64,000 nt of DNA from Flavobacterium rivuli WB 3.3-2 = DSM 21788 (GCF_000378485.1 NZ_KB899969.1:248001-312000); one strand, 5' to 3'. Shown: positions 42,196 to 51,120, numbered from the stretch's first letter. A program made the numbers and translations. Notes: a model not told the origin generated them from the sequence alone.

Positions 42196-42798
42196 TTAAA
42201 GTTGTAATAAATAAAAACTTGACTGGGCAGCACTTGTGCTAAAAGGCGGTACGGACTCGACCATATCATCATAATAGGTAGCCGTCATTTCTATATTGGT
42301 AACAATAAGGTCGGCAGTAAATTGCTGTGCCAGCGTTGGCTGAGCTATTAAGCCGAAATTAATTGTCCTGGTAGGGTTAGCAGCAGGCTCAAAATCGCTT
42401 ACATGTATGGCAAATGCCTGAAACATTCCTACTGCCGATGCCACCTGTGCAGGTGTCCATGTAGTATAATTATTATTCCATGCAGTAATGCGCTTTGACG
42501 CTTCCTTTTTAGATATACGGTTGTCTTTTAGCTGCAATGCCACATCGCATTCGGTTACATAATTATTAATTGTGGCAGCATAAGCAGGTGTATCGTACTT
42601 AGACGGTATCATTAAAAAAATGAACTGCCCGTTTTTTACTGCAGGGTAGGCATGCACATAATCTGACCCTGTGCCCATTGCCTGTACAAAATTGTAAAGA
42701 AAACAGTTGCCCTGTCCAAAATACTCAAGAAGTTTAGGAGTATTGTTTAACACATTATGCCAGTTGGCAATACTTTGTTTAATAGTAGGTATATCCAT
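42196..42798 (-). CDS. Unknown 200-aa soluble protein, first gene of the membrane-protein cluster
   Basis: Not recognised. It has no signal peptide, membrane helix or lipobox. The protein is mixed helix/strand with a Trp-rich middle (ITAWNNNYTTWTPAQVASAVGMFQAF) and a beta-rich C-terminus (DLIVTNIEMTATYYDD). One cysteine pair (CFLYNF, ECDVAL) is too far apart to call a metal site. Its 6-bp spacing to the seven-helix paralogue 3 and their shared terminator imply a joint function. The region upstream is a divergent spacer. Confidence 0.75.
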   Translation of the reverse strand: MDIPTIKQSIANWHNVLNNTPKLLEYFGQGNCFLYNFVQAMGTGSDYVHAYPAVKNGQFIFLMIPSKYDTPAYAATINNYVTECDVALQLKDNRISKKEASKRITAWNNNYTTWTPAQVASAVGMFQAFAIHVSDFEPAANPTRTINFGLIAQPTLAQQFTADLIVTNIEMTATYYDDMVESVPPFSTSAAQSSFYLLQL

Positions 42799-43100
42799 AT
42801 ATAAGATTTATTTTGATTTAAAAACTTAATAAATATTCTTAATTTCTTCCCAAATTTAAGGTTTTACAAACCAAAAAAAGATGCAAAATAAATAAATTAT
42901 GGTTGTATTTACAGCACTTCTGCTTAAAAATAACTATAAAATAAATAATACTTTTTTACAAAATAGCCTACCTTATTTTTATTATAAGATAATGGCTACA
43001 ATCTGCGTTGCCGTTATGTAATAAGATACAATAATGTTTACTATACTCTAATAAGTTTTAAATGTAAATCCTGTATACCTTTGCTTTACAATATAAAAAT
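42799..43100. other. 302-bp divergent spacer
   Basis: AT-rich, with no gene or strong hairpin seen. A TAnnTTTG element (TACCTTTG, 43076-43083) lies 17 bp before the YchJ-like gene on the plus strand. The promoter for the minus-strand membrane cluster should also lie here but was not found. Confidence 0.6.
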
Positions 43101-43475
43101 ATGGCTTTACAATGTTACTGCGGTTCGGGAATTTTTTTTGATAATTGTTGCCAACCTTATATTAAAGGAGTAATTGCTGTGCCTACGGCCGAGGCTTTAA
43201 TGCGCTCCCGGTATAGCGCGTATGCCGTGCATGATGCCCATTATTTATGGCAAACCACGGCGCCAAAAGAACGCAGGCACCATAGCAAAGCAGCCATTTT
43301 AAAATGGGCAAAAAGCAACCGGTGGCTTAAGCTGGAAGTACTAAATGCAACCGAAACCACTGTAGAGTTTAAAGCCTATTACTTTGATAATTTACTGCAT
43401 GCACAAGTGCATCATGAAAAATCGGCATTTATAAAAGAGGGTGGTAGCTGGTATTATGTAAATGGAGAATATTAA
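43101..43475 (+). CDS. YchJ family protein with SEC-C zinc motif
   Basis: A 124-aa cytoplasmic protein. The N-terminal SEC-C motif is clear in CYCGSGIFFDNCCQPYIKG, with four cysteines for zinc. The YchJ/UPF0225 domain follows (PTAEALMRSRYSAYAVHDAHYLWQTT, then WLKLEVLNATE and AQVHHEKSAFIKEGGSWYYVNG), an NTF2-like fold. Length and order match the family. The molecular role is unknown. It is a single gene with a TAnnTTTG element 17 bp upstream. Confidence 0.92.
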   Translation: MALQCYCGSGIFFDNCCQPYIKGVIAVPTAEALMRSRYSAYAVHDAHYLWQTTAPKERRHHSKAAILKWAKSNRWLKLEVLNATETTVEFKAYYFDNLLHAQVHHEKSAFIKEGGSWYYVNGEY

Positions 43476-43640
43476 TGCCAAAGTTAAGCGTCCAAATATT
43501 TGCGTGACATTCTTAAATGCATTGGAATATAAATTTACAAATGATGTAAGCCTGCCTAAAATTTGGGTAAGATAGGTGTAACAAAAACGGCTTGGTATCA
43601 TCTAATAGTCTTAAATCATACAATCTAAAAATCCAATATA

Positions 43641-44441
43641 ATGACATCACACGAAATTGACTACCAAATTTATGGTGAAGAAATGCAATATGTAGAGATA
43701 GAGCTCGACCCACAGGAGGCTGTTGTGGCAGAGGCAGGAAGCTTTATGATGATGGACAACGGCATACAAATGAACACCATTTTTGGCGATGGCGCTAACC
43801 AGAATGAGGGCTTAATGGGCAAGCTGTTTTCGGCGGGCAAAAGGCTCCTTACCGGCGAAAGCCTTTTCATGACAGTATTCCATAACCAGGATAAAGGCGT
43901 GCGTAGGGTAAGTTTTGCATCGCCGTATCCCGGTAAAATTGTACCCTTAGATTTAAGGCAGTTTAACGGTAAATTTATTTGCCAGAAGGATGCCTTTTTG
44001 TGTGCTGCAAAGGGCGTAACCGTGGGTATAGAGTTTTCTAAAAACCTGGGGCGTGGGCTTTTTGGCGGTGAGGGTTTTATTATGCAAAAACTGGAAGGCG
44101 ATGGCCTTGCCTTTATACATGCCGGCGGTACACTGGCACGTAAAGAGCTGGGCAGCGGCGAAGTGCTTAAGGTAGATACCGGCTGTATTGTAGGCTTTTC
44201 TCAAACGGTAGATTATAATATAGAATTTATAGGCGGTATTAAAAATACTGTTTTTGGTGGCGAGGGCTTATTTTATGCCACACTGCGCGGCCCCGGCATT
44301 GTATACATACAGTCGTTGCCGTTTAGCAGGCTTGCCGGCAGGATATATGCATCTGCACCGCAGGGCGGCGGGCAGCAACGTGGCGAAGGCAGCATACTGG
44401 GAGGCCTGGGTAACTTGCTCGATGGCGATAACAGGTTTTAA
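43641..44441 (+). CDS. AIM24/TIGR00266 family protein
   Basis: A 266-aa protein of the AIM24 family (Gly-rich beta-barrel-like fold). Landmarks: YVEIELDPQEAVVAEAGSFMMMDNGIQM, LFSAGKRLLTGESLFMTVFHNQ, FASPYPGKIVPLDL, FIHAGGTLARKELGSGEVLKVDTGCIVGF and YIQSLPFSRLAGRIYA. The length is typical. It has no signal peptide. Yeast AIM24 affects mitochondrial inner-membrane organisation; the bacterial role is not known. It is a single-gene unit followed by a weak hairpin. Confidence 0.92.
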   Translation: MTSHEIDYQIYGEEMQYVEIELDPQEAVVAEAGSFMMMDNGIQMNTIFGDGANQNEGLMGKLFSAGKRLLTGESLFMTVFHNQDKGVRRVSFASPYPGKIVPLDLRQFNGKFICQKDAFLCAAKGVTVGIEFSKNLGRGLFGGEGFIMQKLEGDGLAFIHAGGTLARKELGSGEVLKVDTGCIVGFSQTVDYNIEFIGGIKNTVFGGEGLFYATLRGPGIVYIQSLPFSRLAGRIYASAPQGGGQQRGEGSILGGLGNLLDGDNRF

Positions 44442-44781
44442 TTTTCTGAAATATTAGAACTATACTTTTTTTCCATTTCGACGAAGGAGGAATCTCTGCA
44501 AAAACCGGGTTTCTGTTTCATCGGAATGGGATTTTTTTTGCAGAAAACGTATCCCGGCAGATAATACCATTTATGAATATATATTAGCCTGATTTTTCTG
44601 CTATTTAATTTTACTTTGCGTGACAATTATTTAGACTGGATTATATTAATAATTGGTATAACCTTTGGGTTAACCCGGATTGCGGACTTAAAACCCGTAT
44701 TGGGATGAAACCATAATCACTAATCAATTGTTTTTTTTGGCGTAACTTTTGATATTCCCACTATACATTAACCACACCTTT
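44442..44781. other. 340-bp spacer with a REP-like fragment and a hairpin
   Basis: No gene seen. CTGCAAAAA (44494) and TTTTTGCAG (ending 44542) are inverted and could end the AIM24 transcript. The stretch TTTCGACGAAGGAGGAATC (about 44476) belongs to the CGAAGAATCTC-type repeat family seen elsewhere in the window. Confidence 0.5.
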
Positions 44782-45978
44782 ATGAAACAATTATTACTTA
44801 AAATCTTTTTCGTTGCGGCACTGTTAAGCACCACTGTTTTGTCTGCCCAAAAAAATTTCACAATGAACAAAGGGGGCACAAAGCAAAAAAAATATTTTAC
44901 AACCATACCCTATAAAGACGTTAAAACAAAAGTTATTGTGCAATGCCATATAAATGGCAAGCCTTATAGTTTTATAGTAGATACCGGTGCTGCAACTACC
45001 ATTACACCAAAATTGTATAAAGAACTTAACCCGCAGGTTATTAACCATATTCCGGTAATCGACCAGAGTGGCAAGACAGATAGCCTGCAGATAGTATCAT
45101 TAAATAGTGTACAACTGGGCGATGTTACTTTTAACGATATACCTGCAATGGTATTAAAAGAAACACAACTGTTTGATTGTTATAAAGTAGATGGGCTTAT
45201 AGGCAGTAACATGCTGCGCAACTCTGTAGTGCAATTTGCATCGCAAACCCGGTTAGTAACCATTACAGATAAACCAAAGCAGCTTAACCTTAAAAGCAAA
45301 TATGCCTCTAAAATGCTTACAGATAAGGGGCAAAGCAACCCTGTTATTAAAATTGACGTGCTTAATGGCGAAATGCACCTAACGGATAATCTTTTGTTTG
45401 ATAGTGGAATGGCCAGTTTTTACGACCTTTCTTATAAGGGTTTTAAAGAAGTGTTAGCAACAGTAAACCTGTTAACAATAGAGGCAAAGGCGGTAGGGAG
45501 TTATTCATTTGGTTTGCACGGAATATCTGATGATGAGGAAAGCTACAGGCTGCTTGCCCCCGAATTGAAAATAAATGGTTACACCTTTAAAAATGTAACT
45601 ACCATCACTACACATGGTTCATCGTCGCGCATTGGTGCCGAACTTTTTAAATACGGCACGGTTACACTGGATTATATTAATAACAAATTCTATTTTGAAC
45701 CATTTGTTAATGAAGCTAAAGACCTTGCCGAAAAAAGCTGGCCGTTTATACCTACTGCAAAAGATGGCAAGATAGTAGTAGGGCTGGTATGGGATAAAGA
45801 ATGGGAGGGTAAAATTAATCAGGGCGACTATATAATTTCTTTTAATGGCACTAATTATGAAAATGCCGATATATGCGAAGCAATGGTTGCAGAGCAGGTT
45901 TCAACGGCTACAAAAGCAACCCTTGTACTTAAAGATGCTAAAACAGGCGAGGTTAAAACATTTGAAGTAACGAAGTAG
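44782..45978 (+). CDS. Secreted two-lobed retropepsin-like aspartic protease with PDZ-like domain, copy 1
   Basis: A 398-aa protein starting at MKQLLLKIFF (signal peptide to about residue 22, LSAQ); 11 upstream codons are rejected. Two aspartic-protease motifs are present, DTG at 67-69 (FIVDTGAATTITP) and DSG at 207-209 (LLFDSGMASFYDL), so one chain could form a complete pepsin-like active site. A PDZ-like C-terminal domain (about 330-398; GKINQGDYIISFNGTNYENAD) probably recognises substrates. It acts in the periplasm or at the surface. A full-length paralogue lies at 49918, the two enclosing the thiamin genes. Confidence 0.88.
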   Translation: MKQLLLKIFFVAALLSTTVLSAQKNFTMNKGGTKQKKYFTTIPYKDVKTKVIVQCHINGKPYSFIVDTGAATTITPKLYKELNPQVINHIPVIDQSGKTDSLQIVSLNSVQLGDVTFNDIPAMVLKETQLFDCYKVDGLIGSNMLRNSVVQFASQTRLVTITDKPKQLNLKSKYASKMLTDKGQSNPVIKIDVLNGEMHLTDNLLFDSGMASFYDLSYKGFKEVLATVNLLTIEAKAVGSYSFGLHGISDDEESYRLLAPELKINGYTFKNVTTITTHGSSSRIGAELFKYGTVTLDYINNKFYFEPFVNEAKDLAEKSWPFIPTAKDGKIVVGLVWDKEWEGKINQGDYIISFNGTNYENADICEAMVAEQVSTATKATLVLKDAKTGEVKTFEVTK

Positions 45979-46086
45979 CTTTCTTCTCTGCAATAATTCC
46001 TCCGGCAGTTAAGGATGGATATCTTCCATTCACGATTTTGACCGTTGTTAGCATTGTAAAAAAACAATCCTTATATTTACACTTTG

Positions 46087-46162
46087 GCTTTAGGGGTATT
46101 CTGAAAAGAATTGAGAGAGTCCCTTTGAACCTGACGCGGTTAGTACCGTCGTAGGGAAAAGC
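46087..46162 (+). promoter_or_regulatory. TPP (thiamin pyrophosphate) riboswitch
   Basis: Matches the thi-box: P1 GCTTT/AAAGC closes the element, TTGAGAGAG stands for the CUGAGA loop, then CCCTTTGAACCTGA and GGTTAGTACC-GTCGTAGGGAA. It lies 70 bp before thiM. A small hairpin AGGAAC/GTTCCT (about 46164-46178) follows and may be the expression platform. It represses thiMED when TPP is plentiful. Confidence 0.95.
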
Positions 46163-46232
46163 GCAGGAACACCGTTCCTAACTCCATTTTTACAGGAGGC
46201 TCTATTGCCATATTTATTTAAACTTAAAAAAT

Positions 46233-47039
46233 ATGAAAGAGTCTCTTTGGCAATCCATCATTTCTGTAAGAAAAAATTCTCCACTTGTACATAACATTAC
46301 TAACTATGTGGTAATGAACAATACTGCCAATGCTCTTTTGGCAGCGGGTGCGTCGCCCATAATGGCACACGCCCATGCCGAAGTTAAAGATATGGTTACC
46401 CTTTGCAGTGCCACAGTTATAAACATAGGCACGCTCGATGAGTACTGGGTACAAAGCATGCTTCTTGCAGCACAAAAGGCACATGAAAGTAACAAGCCCT
46501 GGGTACTGGACCCTGTTGGGGCAGGCGCAACCACCTATCGCGACGAAACGATTGCAGCATTGTTAGCTTTTAAGCCCACGGTTATTCGCGGCAATGCTTC
46601 AGAAATTATGGCTCTTGCCAAAATGAGCCGGCAAAAAACAAAGGGTGTAGATAGTGTGCACCTTAGTACCGATGCTATTGTGGCCGCCAAATGGCTCAAT
46701 GCAAATTTTGGCAGTGTAATATGCGTATCTGGCGCTACAGATGTTATTATAAATGGCAGTACCCAGATATTACTTACAAACGGGCATACGCTAATGCAGC
46801 AGGTTACCGGGCTGGGCTGCACAGCAAGTGCGCTCGTAGCTGCATTTGTGGGTAACGAGCCACACGATGTTTTTAAGGCTACGGCGGCGGCAATGGCACT
46901 GCTGGGTGTAGGGGGCCAGTTAGCCGAAGAGCAATCATCAGGGCCGGGAAGCTTACAGGTAAATTTACTCGATAAACTTTATAATATTACTGAAACCGAA
47001 TTTTACCAAACCGTAAATGCACAACAGCTTAATGAATAG
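46233..47039 (+). CDS. thiM: Hydroxyethylthiazole kinase
   Basis: Phosphorylates 4-methyl-5-(2-hydroxyethyl)thiazole salvaged from thiamin breakdown; 268 aa, ribokinase-like fold. Motifs: PLVHNITNYVVMNNTANALLAAGASPIM near the N-terminus, WVLDPVGAGATTYR (Mg/ATP loop) and TGLGCTASALVAAF (anion hole with catalytic Cys/Asp-type residue in GLGC). It is the first gene after the TPP riboswitch and overlaps thiE by 8 bp, so it belongs to a salvage operon. Confidence 0.96.
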   Translation: MKESLWQSIISVRKNSPLVHNITNYVVMNNTANALLAAGASPIMAHAHAEVKDMVTLCSATVINIGTLDEYWVQSMLLAAQKAHESNKPWVLDPVGAGATTYRDETIAALLAFKPTVIRGNASEIMALAKMSRQKTKGVDSVHLSTDAIVAAKWLNANFGSVICVSGATDVIINGSTQILLTNGHTLMQQVTGLGCTASALVAAFVGNEPHDVFKATAAAMALLGVGGQLAEEQSSGPGSLQVNLLDKLYNITETEFYQTVNAQQLNE

Positions 47040-47667
47040 TGCCTTCCCTTACCGGTTATATTTAGTGATAAGCGAAGCCGATTGTAAAGGCCGTGATATT
47101 GTTTGGGTAACAGAACAAGCCATTAAAGGTGGTGTGCAGGTGGTACAGCTACGGGAAAAGCATAAAAGCTTTGAAGCCTTTGCAAAAGTGGCAGTCAGGT
47201 TAAAAAACATGTTAGACAACTACAACGTACCCTTAATTATAAACGACAATATAGATGTTGCGCTTGCGTGCGGTGCCCGTGGCCTGCATGTGGGCAATAC
47301 AGATTTGCCACCATCATTAGTAATGCAGCAATGGCCGAAGTGTACAATGCTGGGCTACTCTATAGAATATATTGAGCAATTGTATAAAGATGAGGTTAGC
47401 CACGCAACGCACCTGGGTATTAGCCCGGTGTTTAGCACACCCACAAAAACCAACACCGTTACAGAGTGGGGACTTGAAGGCATAGCCAAAATAAAAACGC
47501 TGACAAATAAGCCCCTTGTAGCCATAGGCCGGATGAATGCAGATAACGCCTATGGTGTTATTACCGCAGGAGCCGATTGCATTGCAGTAGTTTCGGCAAT
47601 ATGCGGGGCAGAAGATCCGGCGAATGCCGCCGAAGCCATTCGCAATCAAATAGAAAAAGCATTATGA
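47032..47667 (+). CDS. thiE: Thiamine-phosphate synthase
   Basis: Joins hydroxymethylpyrimidine diphosphate and thiazole phosphate into thiamin phosphate; 211 aa when started at MNSAFPYRLYLV (47032). A start 15 bp upstream is possible, but 47032 gives the standard N-terminus. TIM-barrel motifs: GGVQVVQLREKHKSF, LIINDNIDVALACGARGLHVG, GISPVFSTPTKTN and PLVAIGRMNADNAYGVITAGADCIAVVSAI. The start overlaps the end of thiM (ATGAATAG) and the stop overlaps thiD (ATGA), giving tight coupling. Confidence 0.96.
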   Translation: MNSAFPYRLYLVISEADCKGRDIVWVTEQAIKGGVQVVQLREKHKSFEAFAKVAVRLKNMLDNYNVPLIINDNIDVALACGARGLHVGNTDLPPSLVMQQWPKCTMLGYSIEYIEQLYKDEVSHATHLGISPVFSTPTKTNTVTEWGLEGIAKIKTLTNKPLVAIGRMNADNAYGVITAGADCIAVVSAICGAEDPANAAEAIRNQIEKAL

Positions 47668-48494
47668 AAAAATGTACGTACCCTGCGGTGCTTACCATTG
47701 CAGGATCTGATTCCGGTGGCGGGGCGGGCATCCAGGCCGATATAAAAACGTTCTCGGCTTTAGGTTGCTATGGCATGAGCGTTATTACAGCCCTAACGGC
47801 ACAAAATACCCTTGGAGTTACAGCTATACACAGCGTACCGCCAGCCTTTGTAAAAGCACAGCTCGATGCCGTATTGCAGGACATTCGCCCTCTTGCCATA
47901 AAAATAGGGATGGTACACAGCCCTGAACTGGTTGTTGTAATTGCCAATGCGCTACGCCAGTATCCTGATATACCCGTAATACTCGACCCTGTTATGGTAG
48001 CCACCAGCGGCGACAGGCTTATAGCGCAGGAAACCGTTACGCATTTAGTATCTGAACTTTTTCCGCTGTCTGCACTCATTACACCAAATCTTGATGAGGC
48101 GGCATTATTAGCGGGCATGCCAATAGCAACCGTAAACGATATGGAAACAGCAGGTAAAATAATAATGGAGCAGGGCTGCAAGGCGCTTTTGCTTAAAGGC
48201 GGGCACCTGCAGCAAAACCAACTTACCTCCCTGCTTTTTGCCGCCGATGGAACTATCAAGCGTTTTACATCTCATAAAATTGAAACCAAAAATATGCACG
48301 GTTCGGGTTGCACATTGTCGTCGGCCATAGCTGCTTATATTGCACGTGGCGAAACTTTAGCACAGGCCGTAGCATTAGCGCAGGACTATGTTCACGGTGC
48401 TATTTTACACGGTAAAGATGTTACCACAGGCAAAGGCCACGGCCCGCTGAACCACTTTTATAACCCTCAAAAAATGATACTTAATGTTGAATGA
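47664..48494 (+). CDS. thiD: Hydroxymethylpyrimidine/phosphomethylpyrimidine kinase
   Basis: Performs two successive phosphorylations of hydroxymethylpyrimidine; 276 aa from ATG 47664, which overlaps the thiE stop. Motifs: TIAGSDSGGGAGIQADIKTFSALG, VMVATSGDRL, TPNLDEAALL and the ATP/anion-hole segment NMHGSGCTLSSAIAAYIARG. It is the last gene of the riboswitch operon. No thiC, thiS, thiG or thiH is present here, so this locus is for salvage and final assembly rather than de novo ring synthesis. Confidence 0.96.
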   Translation: MKKCTYPAVLTIAGSDSGGGAGIQADIKTFSALGCYGMSVITALTAQNTLGVTAIHSVPPAFVKAQLDAVLQDIRPLAIKIGMVHSPELVVVIANALRQYPDIPVILDPVMVATSGDRLIAQETVTHLVSELFPLSALITPNLDEAALLAGMPIATVNDMETAGKIIMEQGCKALLLKGGHLQQNQLTSLLFAADGTIKRFTSHKIETKNMHGSGCTLSSAIAAYIARGETLAQAVALAQDYVHGAILHGKDVTTGKGHGPLNHFYNPQKMILNVE

Positions 48495-48507
48495 TAATTT
48501 TTAAAAC

Positions 48508-49074
48508 TTAATTTTTTATTAAAGGAACGATCTTAATTTGTACCATATCGCTGTCGTCTTCCCAACTATCAGGATTGTCCTGCCAATTAGTAACCATTAT
48601 AACTTTGCCTGCGTTGTTAAGTAAAATATATTTAGAATAATCATCAATCATTTCAAACTGTGGTGGTGTAATTTCGGCAACAAACTTCGTGTTTCGTTTT
48701 TGGGTTTTATCGCCATACACAGCATCTTTTAAAACAGCGATTTTAATATCCTTGTCGAGTTTTTGCAGATAATCTACTGCGCCGATAATTTTATTACTGT
48801 TTTGCGGATCGACCAGTAACACATAAAAGTCCAGATCATAATCTTTAGCCACTTTAATTGCTGTAGGTAAATGCAGGCGGCACGGCTCGCACCAAATGCC
48901 AAAGGTGTAAAACAGGGTATTCTTTTTGCCAGATTGTTGTGCCAGTTTATAAATATCGTTACTGTCAACGCTTACAATATTTACATTGGTTGGTGTTGCT
49001 TTACTTTCAGTAGTTTGTTGTGCACAGGCACAAAAATAACATGCAAAAACGCACAGTATAAGAAATTGTTTCAT
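48508..49074 (-). CDS. Thioredoxin-like (TlpA-type) lipoprotein
   Basis: A 188-aa exported protein. The N-terminus (MKQFLILCVFACYFCACAQQ) is a hydrophobic signal with a plausible lipobox Cys at about residue 17. The thioredoxin fold contains a WCEPC active site (FGIWCEPCRLHLPTAIKVA), so it is redox-active in the periplasm, probably reducing or isomerising disulphides. Its C-terminal part (QFEMIDDYSKYILLNNAGKVIMV) completes the fold. It runs opposite to thiD and tenA and ends 13 bp from thiD; a thiamin role is not indicated. Confidence 0.88.
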   Translation of the reverse strand: MKQFLILCVFACYFCACAQQTTESKATPTNVNIVSVDSNDIYKLAQQSGKKNTLFYTFGIWCEPCRLHLPTAIKVAKDYDLDFYVLLVDPQNSNKIIGAVDYLQKLDKDIKIAVLKDAVYGDKTQKRNTKFVAEITPPQFEMIDDYSKYILLNNAGKVIMVTNWQDNPDSWEDDSDMVQIKIVPLIKN

Positions 49075-49203
49075 GGTTTATTGGTTATTAATTGGTTAGA
49101 AAGAAACTTAAAAGCACAGGCCCGGTTATATAATTATAGACGCTAAAACTTTTAAAATGGTTGCATATAGTACAATAATATTTAAACTAAACTAAATTAA
49201 CTA

Positions 49204-49851
49204 ATGAAATGGAGTAACACCGCATGGCATGAAGCCCTGCCCATATATAATACTATTACGGCAATGCCTTTTATAAAAGAACTGGCCGCGGGGACACTCG
49301 ACCTCGAAAAGTTTAAATACTACATGCAGCAGGATGCGCATTACCTGGAATACTTTGCCCGTACACTATCGGTAATTGCAGCAAAAGTAACTGATGTAAA
49401 CACTATGTTAGACTTTGTGCGCTTTGCCGAAGGTGCCATAGTAGTAGAGCGCGCGCTGCACGACGGTTATTTTAAACAGTATCAAGTAGCTGAGCGTGCG
49501 CCAATATCGCCCACCTGCCACCACTATGTACACTTTATGCAAAGCATGGCTTACGGGGCAGATGTCGCTGTTGCCATGGCGGCCGTGCTGCCGTGTTTCT
49601 GGATCTATAAAAAGGTGGGCGACCATATACTGCAACATCAATCGCAAGGTGAAAATCCGTATGCCGACTGGATTGCTACTTACGCAGGAGAAGAGTTTGG
49701 AGGTATTGTAGATAAAGCAATTGCCTTGTGCGATGCAGCGGCTGCTATTGCCACACCTGCCCAACAGGAAGCCATGACGGCAGCTTTTATAACGGCAAGC
49801 AGGCTGGAATTTGCCTTTTGGGACAGTGCCTACAAATTAGAAACATGGTAA
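49204..49851 (+). CDS. tenA: Thiaminase II / aminopyrimidine aminohydrolase
   Basis: Hydrolyses aminopyrimidine breakdown products of thiamin so the pyrimidine can be reused; 215 aa, all-helical haem-oxygenase-like fold. Active-site residues are visible: D44 in MQQDAHYLEYF, catalytic C131 in VLPCFWIYKKVG and E202 in SRLEFAFWDSAY. It lies just beyond the thiMED operon with the thioredoxin-like gene in opposite orientation between. No riboswitch was found in its 129-bp upstream region, so its control may differ. Confidence 0.95.
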   Translation: MKWSNTAWHEALPIYNTITAMPFIKELAAGTLDLEKFKYYMQQDAHYLEYFARTLSVIAAKVTDVNTMLDFVRFAEGAIVVERALHDGYFKQYQVAERAPISPTCHHYVHFMQSMAYGADVAVAMAAVLPCFWIYKKVGDHILQHQSQGENPYADWIATYAGEEFGGIVDKAIALCDAAAAIATPAQQEAMTAAFITASRLEFAFWDSAYKLETW

Positions 49852-49917
49852 AGGCCCGCGCGTTTTTTTTATTGGCATAAGTTATAGTACATTCGCACAA
49901 CTTACTATAAACTATTT

Positions 49918-51120
49918 ATGCTTAAAAAATTACTCAGGCTTTGTTGTTTTATACTCCTTATTAAAGGGAATATTTTATTGGCACAAAGCATAGGCAGCCT
50001 TAACCAGGGGGGTACAAGCCAAAAAAATTATTTTACCCAGATACCGTATACAGAGGTAAAAAGTAAAGTAATTGTGGCATGTACCATACAGGGTAAACCC
50101 TACCGCTTTATTGTAGATACCGGTGCCGGTATGAGCATTACCCCAAAAGTATTTAACGAGCTGCACCCTGCCGTACTTAGCAATGTGCCGGTTAGCGACC
50201 AGGCGGGTATTGTAGACGACCTGCAGGTGGTGGCACTACAAAACATAAAGCTGGGCAGCGTGGTGTTTAACAATATCCCTACGGTGGTTGTAAAAGATGC
50301 CACTATTTTTGAGTGTTTTAATGTAGACGGACTTATAGGAAGCAACCTGTTGCGCAACTCTATTGTGCAGTTTTCGTCTAAAACGCATACGCTCACACTT
50401 ACAGATGACCCTAAAAAACTGGCACTTAATAAAAAGTATGCATCTGCTATGCAGCTTACACCTGTGCAAAGCAACCCGTATGTGTGGATAGCGTTGTCTA
50501 ACGGCAAGAGTAAAGGCAGGGACCACGTGCTGTTCGATTCGGGCATGGATAGTTTTTATGACCTGAGCATGCAAGCCTACCAAACGGTTTTTAAACCTAT
50601 AAATTTATTCCAACTTCAGGCAGAGGCTGTAGGGAGTTTTACCATAGGGCTTAACGGTGCTGCCGTAGATGAAAATTACTATAAAGTTACCGCTCCGCAA
50701 TTGTTGCTAAACGGTGTTGCTTTTAAAGATATTACCACCGAGACTACTTATGGCGACAGTTCGCGCATTGGGGCTAATTTATTTAAGCATGGTTTGGTAA
50801 CGCTTGATTATAAAAACAAAACCTTTTATTTTGAACCGTATAAAACAGGAGCGATAGACTTAGAAGCTACCGACTGGCCTTTTACCCCAACCGTTAAAAA
50901 TAACAAGCTGGTAGTGGGCATTGTATGGGGCAAGTTATGGAACAACATTATTTTACCCGGCGACGAGATCTTGCAGTTTGATGGTAAAACCTACGAAGGG
51001 GTAGATGTATGCAGCATACTAACGAGTTCGCATAAATCGGCAAGCCAGATGGCAAAGTTGGTATTGCGCGATGTAAACACCGGCGAGATAAAGGAACTTG
51101 AGGTTAGTAAGGAGGATTGA
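49918..51120 (+). CDS. Secreted two-lobed retropepsin-like aspartic protease with PDZ-like domain, copy 2
   Basis: A 400-aa paralogue of the 44782 protein, colinear throughout. Signal peptide (FILLIKGNILLAQ), DTG at 67-69 (FIVDTGAGMSITP), DSG near 207 (HVLFDSGMDSFYDL), FTPTVKNNKLVVGIVWGKLW and a PDZ-like end (ILPGDEILQFDGKTYEGVDVCSIL). Both catalytic motifs are intact, so both copies are probably active. It has a TACATTCG element, a near match to TAnnTTTG, about 23 bp before the start. The physiological substrate is unknown. Confidence 0.88.
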   Translation: MLKKLLRLCCFILLIKGNILLAQSIGSLNQGGTSQKNYFTQIPYTEVKSKVIVACTIQGKPYRFIVDTGAGMSITPKVFNELHPAVLSNVPVSDQAGIVDDLQVVALQNIKLGSVVFNNIPTVVVKDATIFECFNVDGLIGSNLLRNSIVQFSSKTHTLTLTDDPKKLALNKKYASAMQLTPVQSNPYVWIALSNGKSKGRDHVLFDSGMDSFYDLSMQAYQTVFKPINLFQLQAEAVGSFTIGLNGAAVDENYYKVTAPQLLLNGVAFKDITTETTYGDSSRIGANLFKHGLVTLDYKNKTFYFEPYKTGAIDLEATDWPFTPTVKNNKLVVGIVWGKLWNNIILPGDEILQFDGKTYEGVDVCSILTSSHKSASQMAKLVLRDVNTGEIKELEVSKED

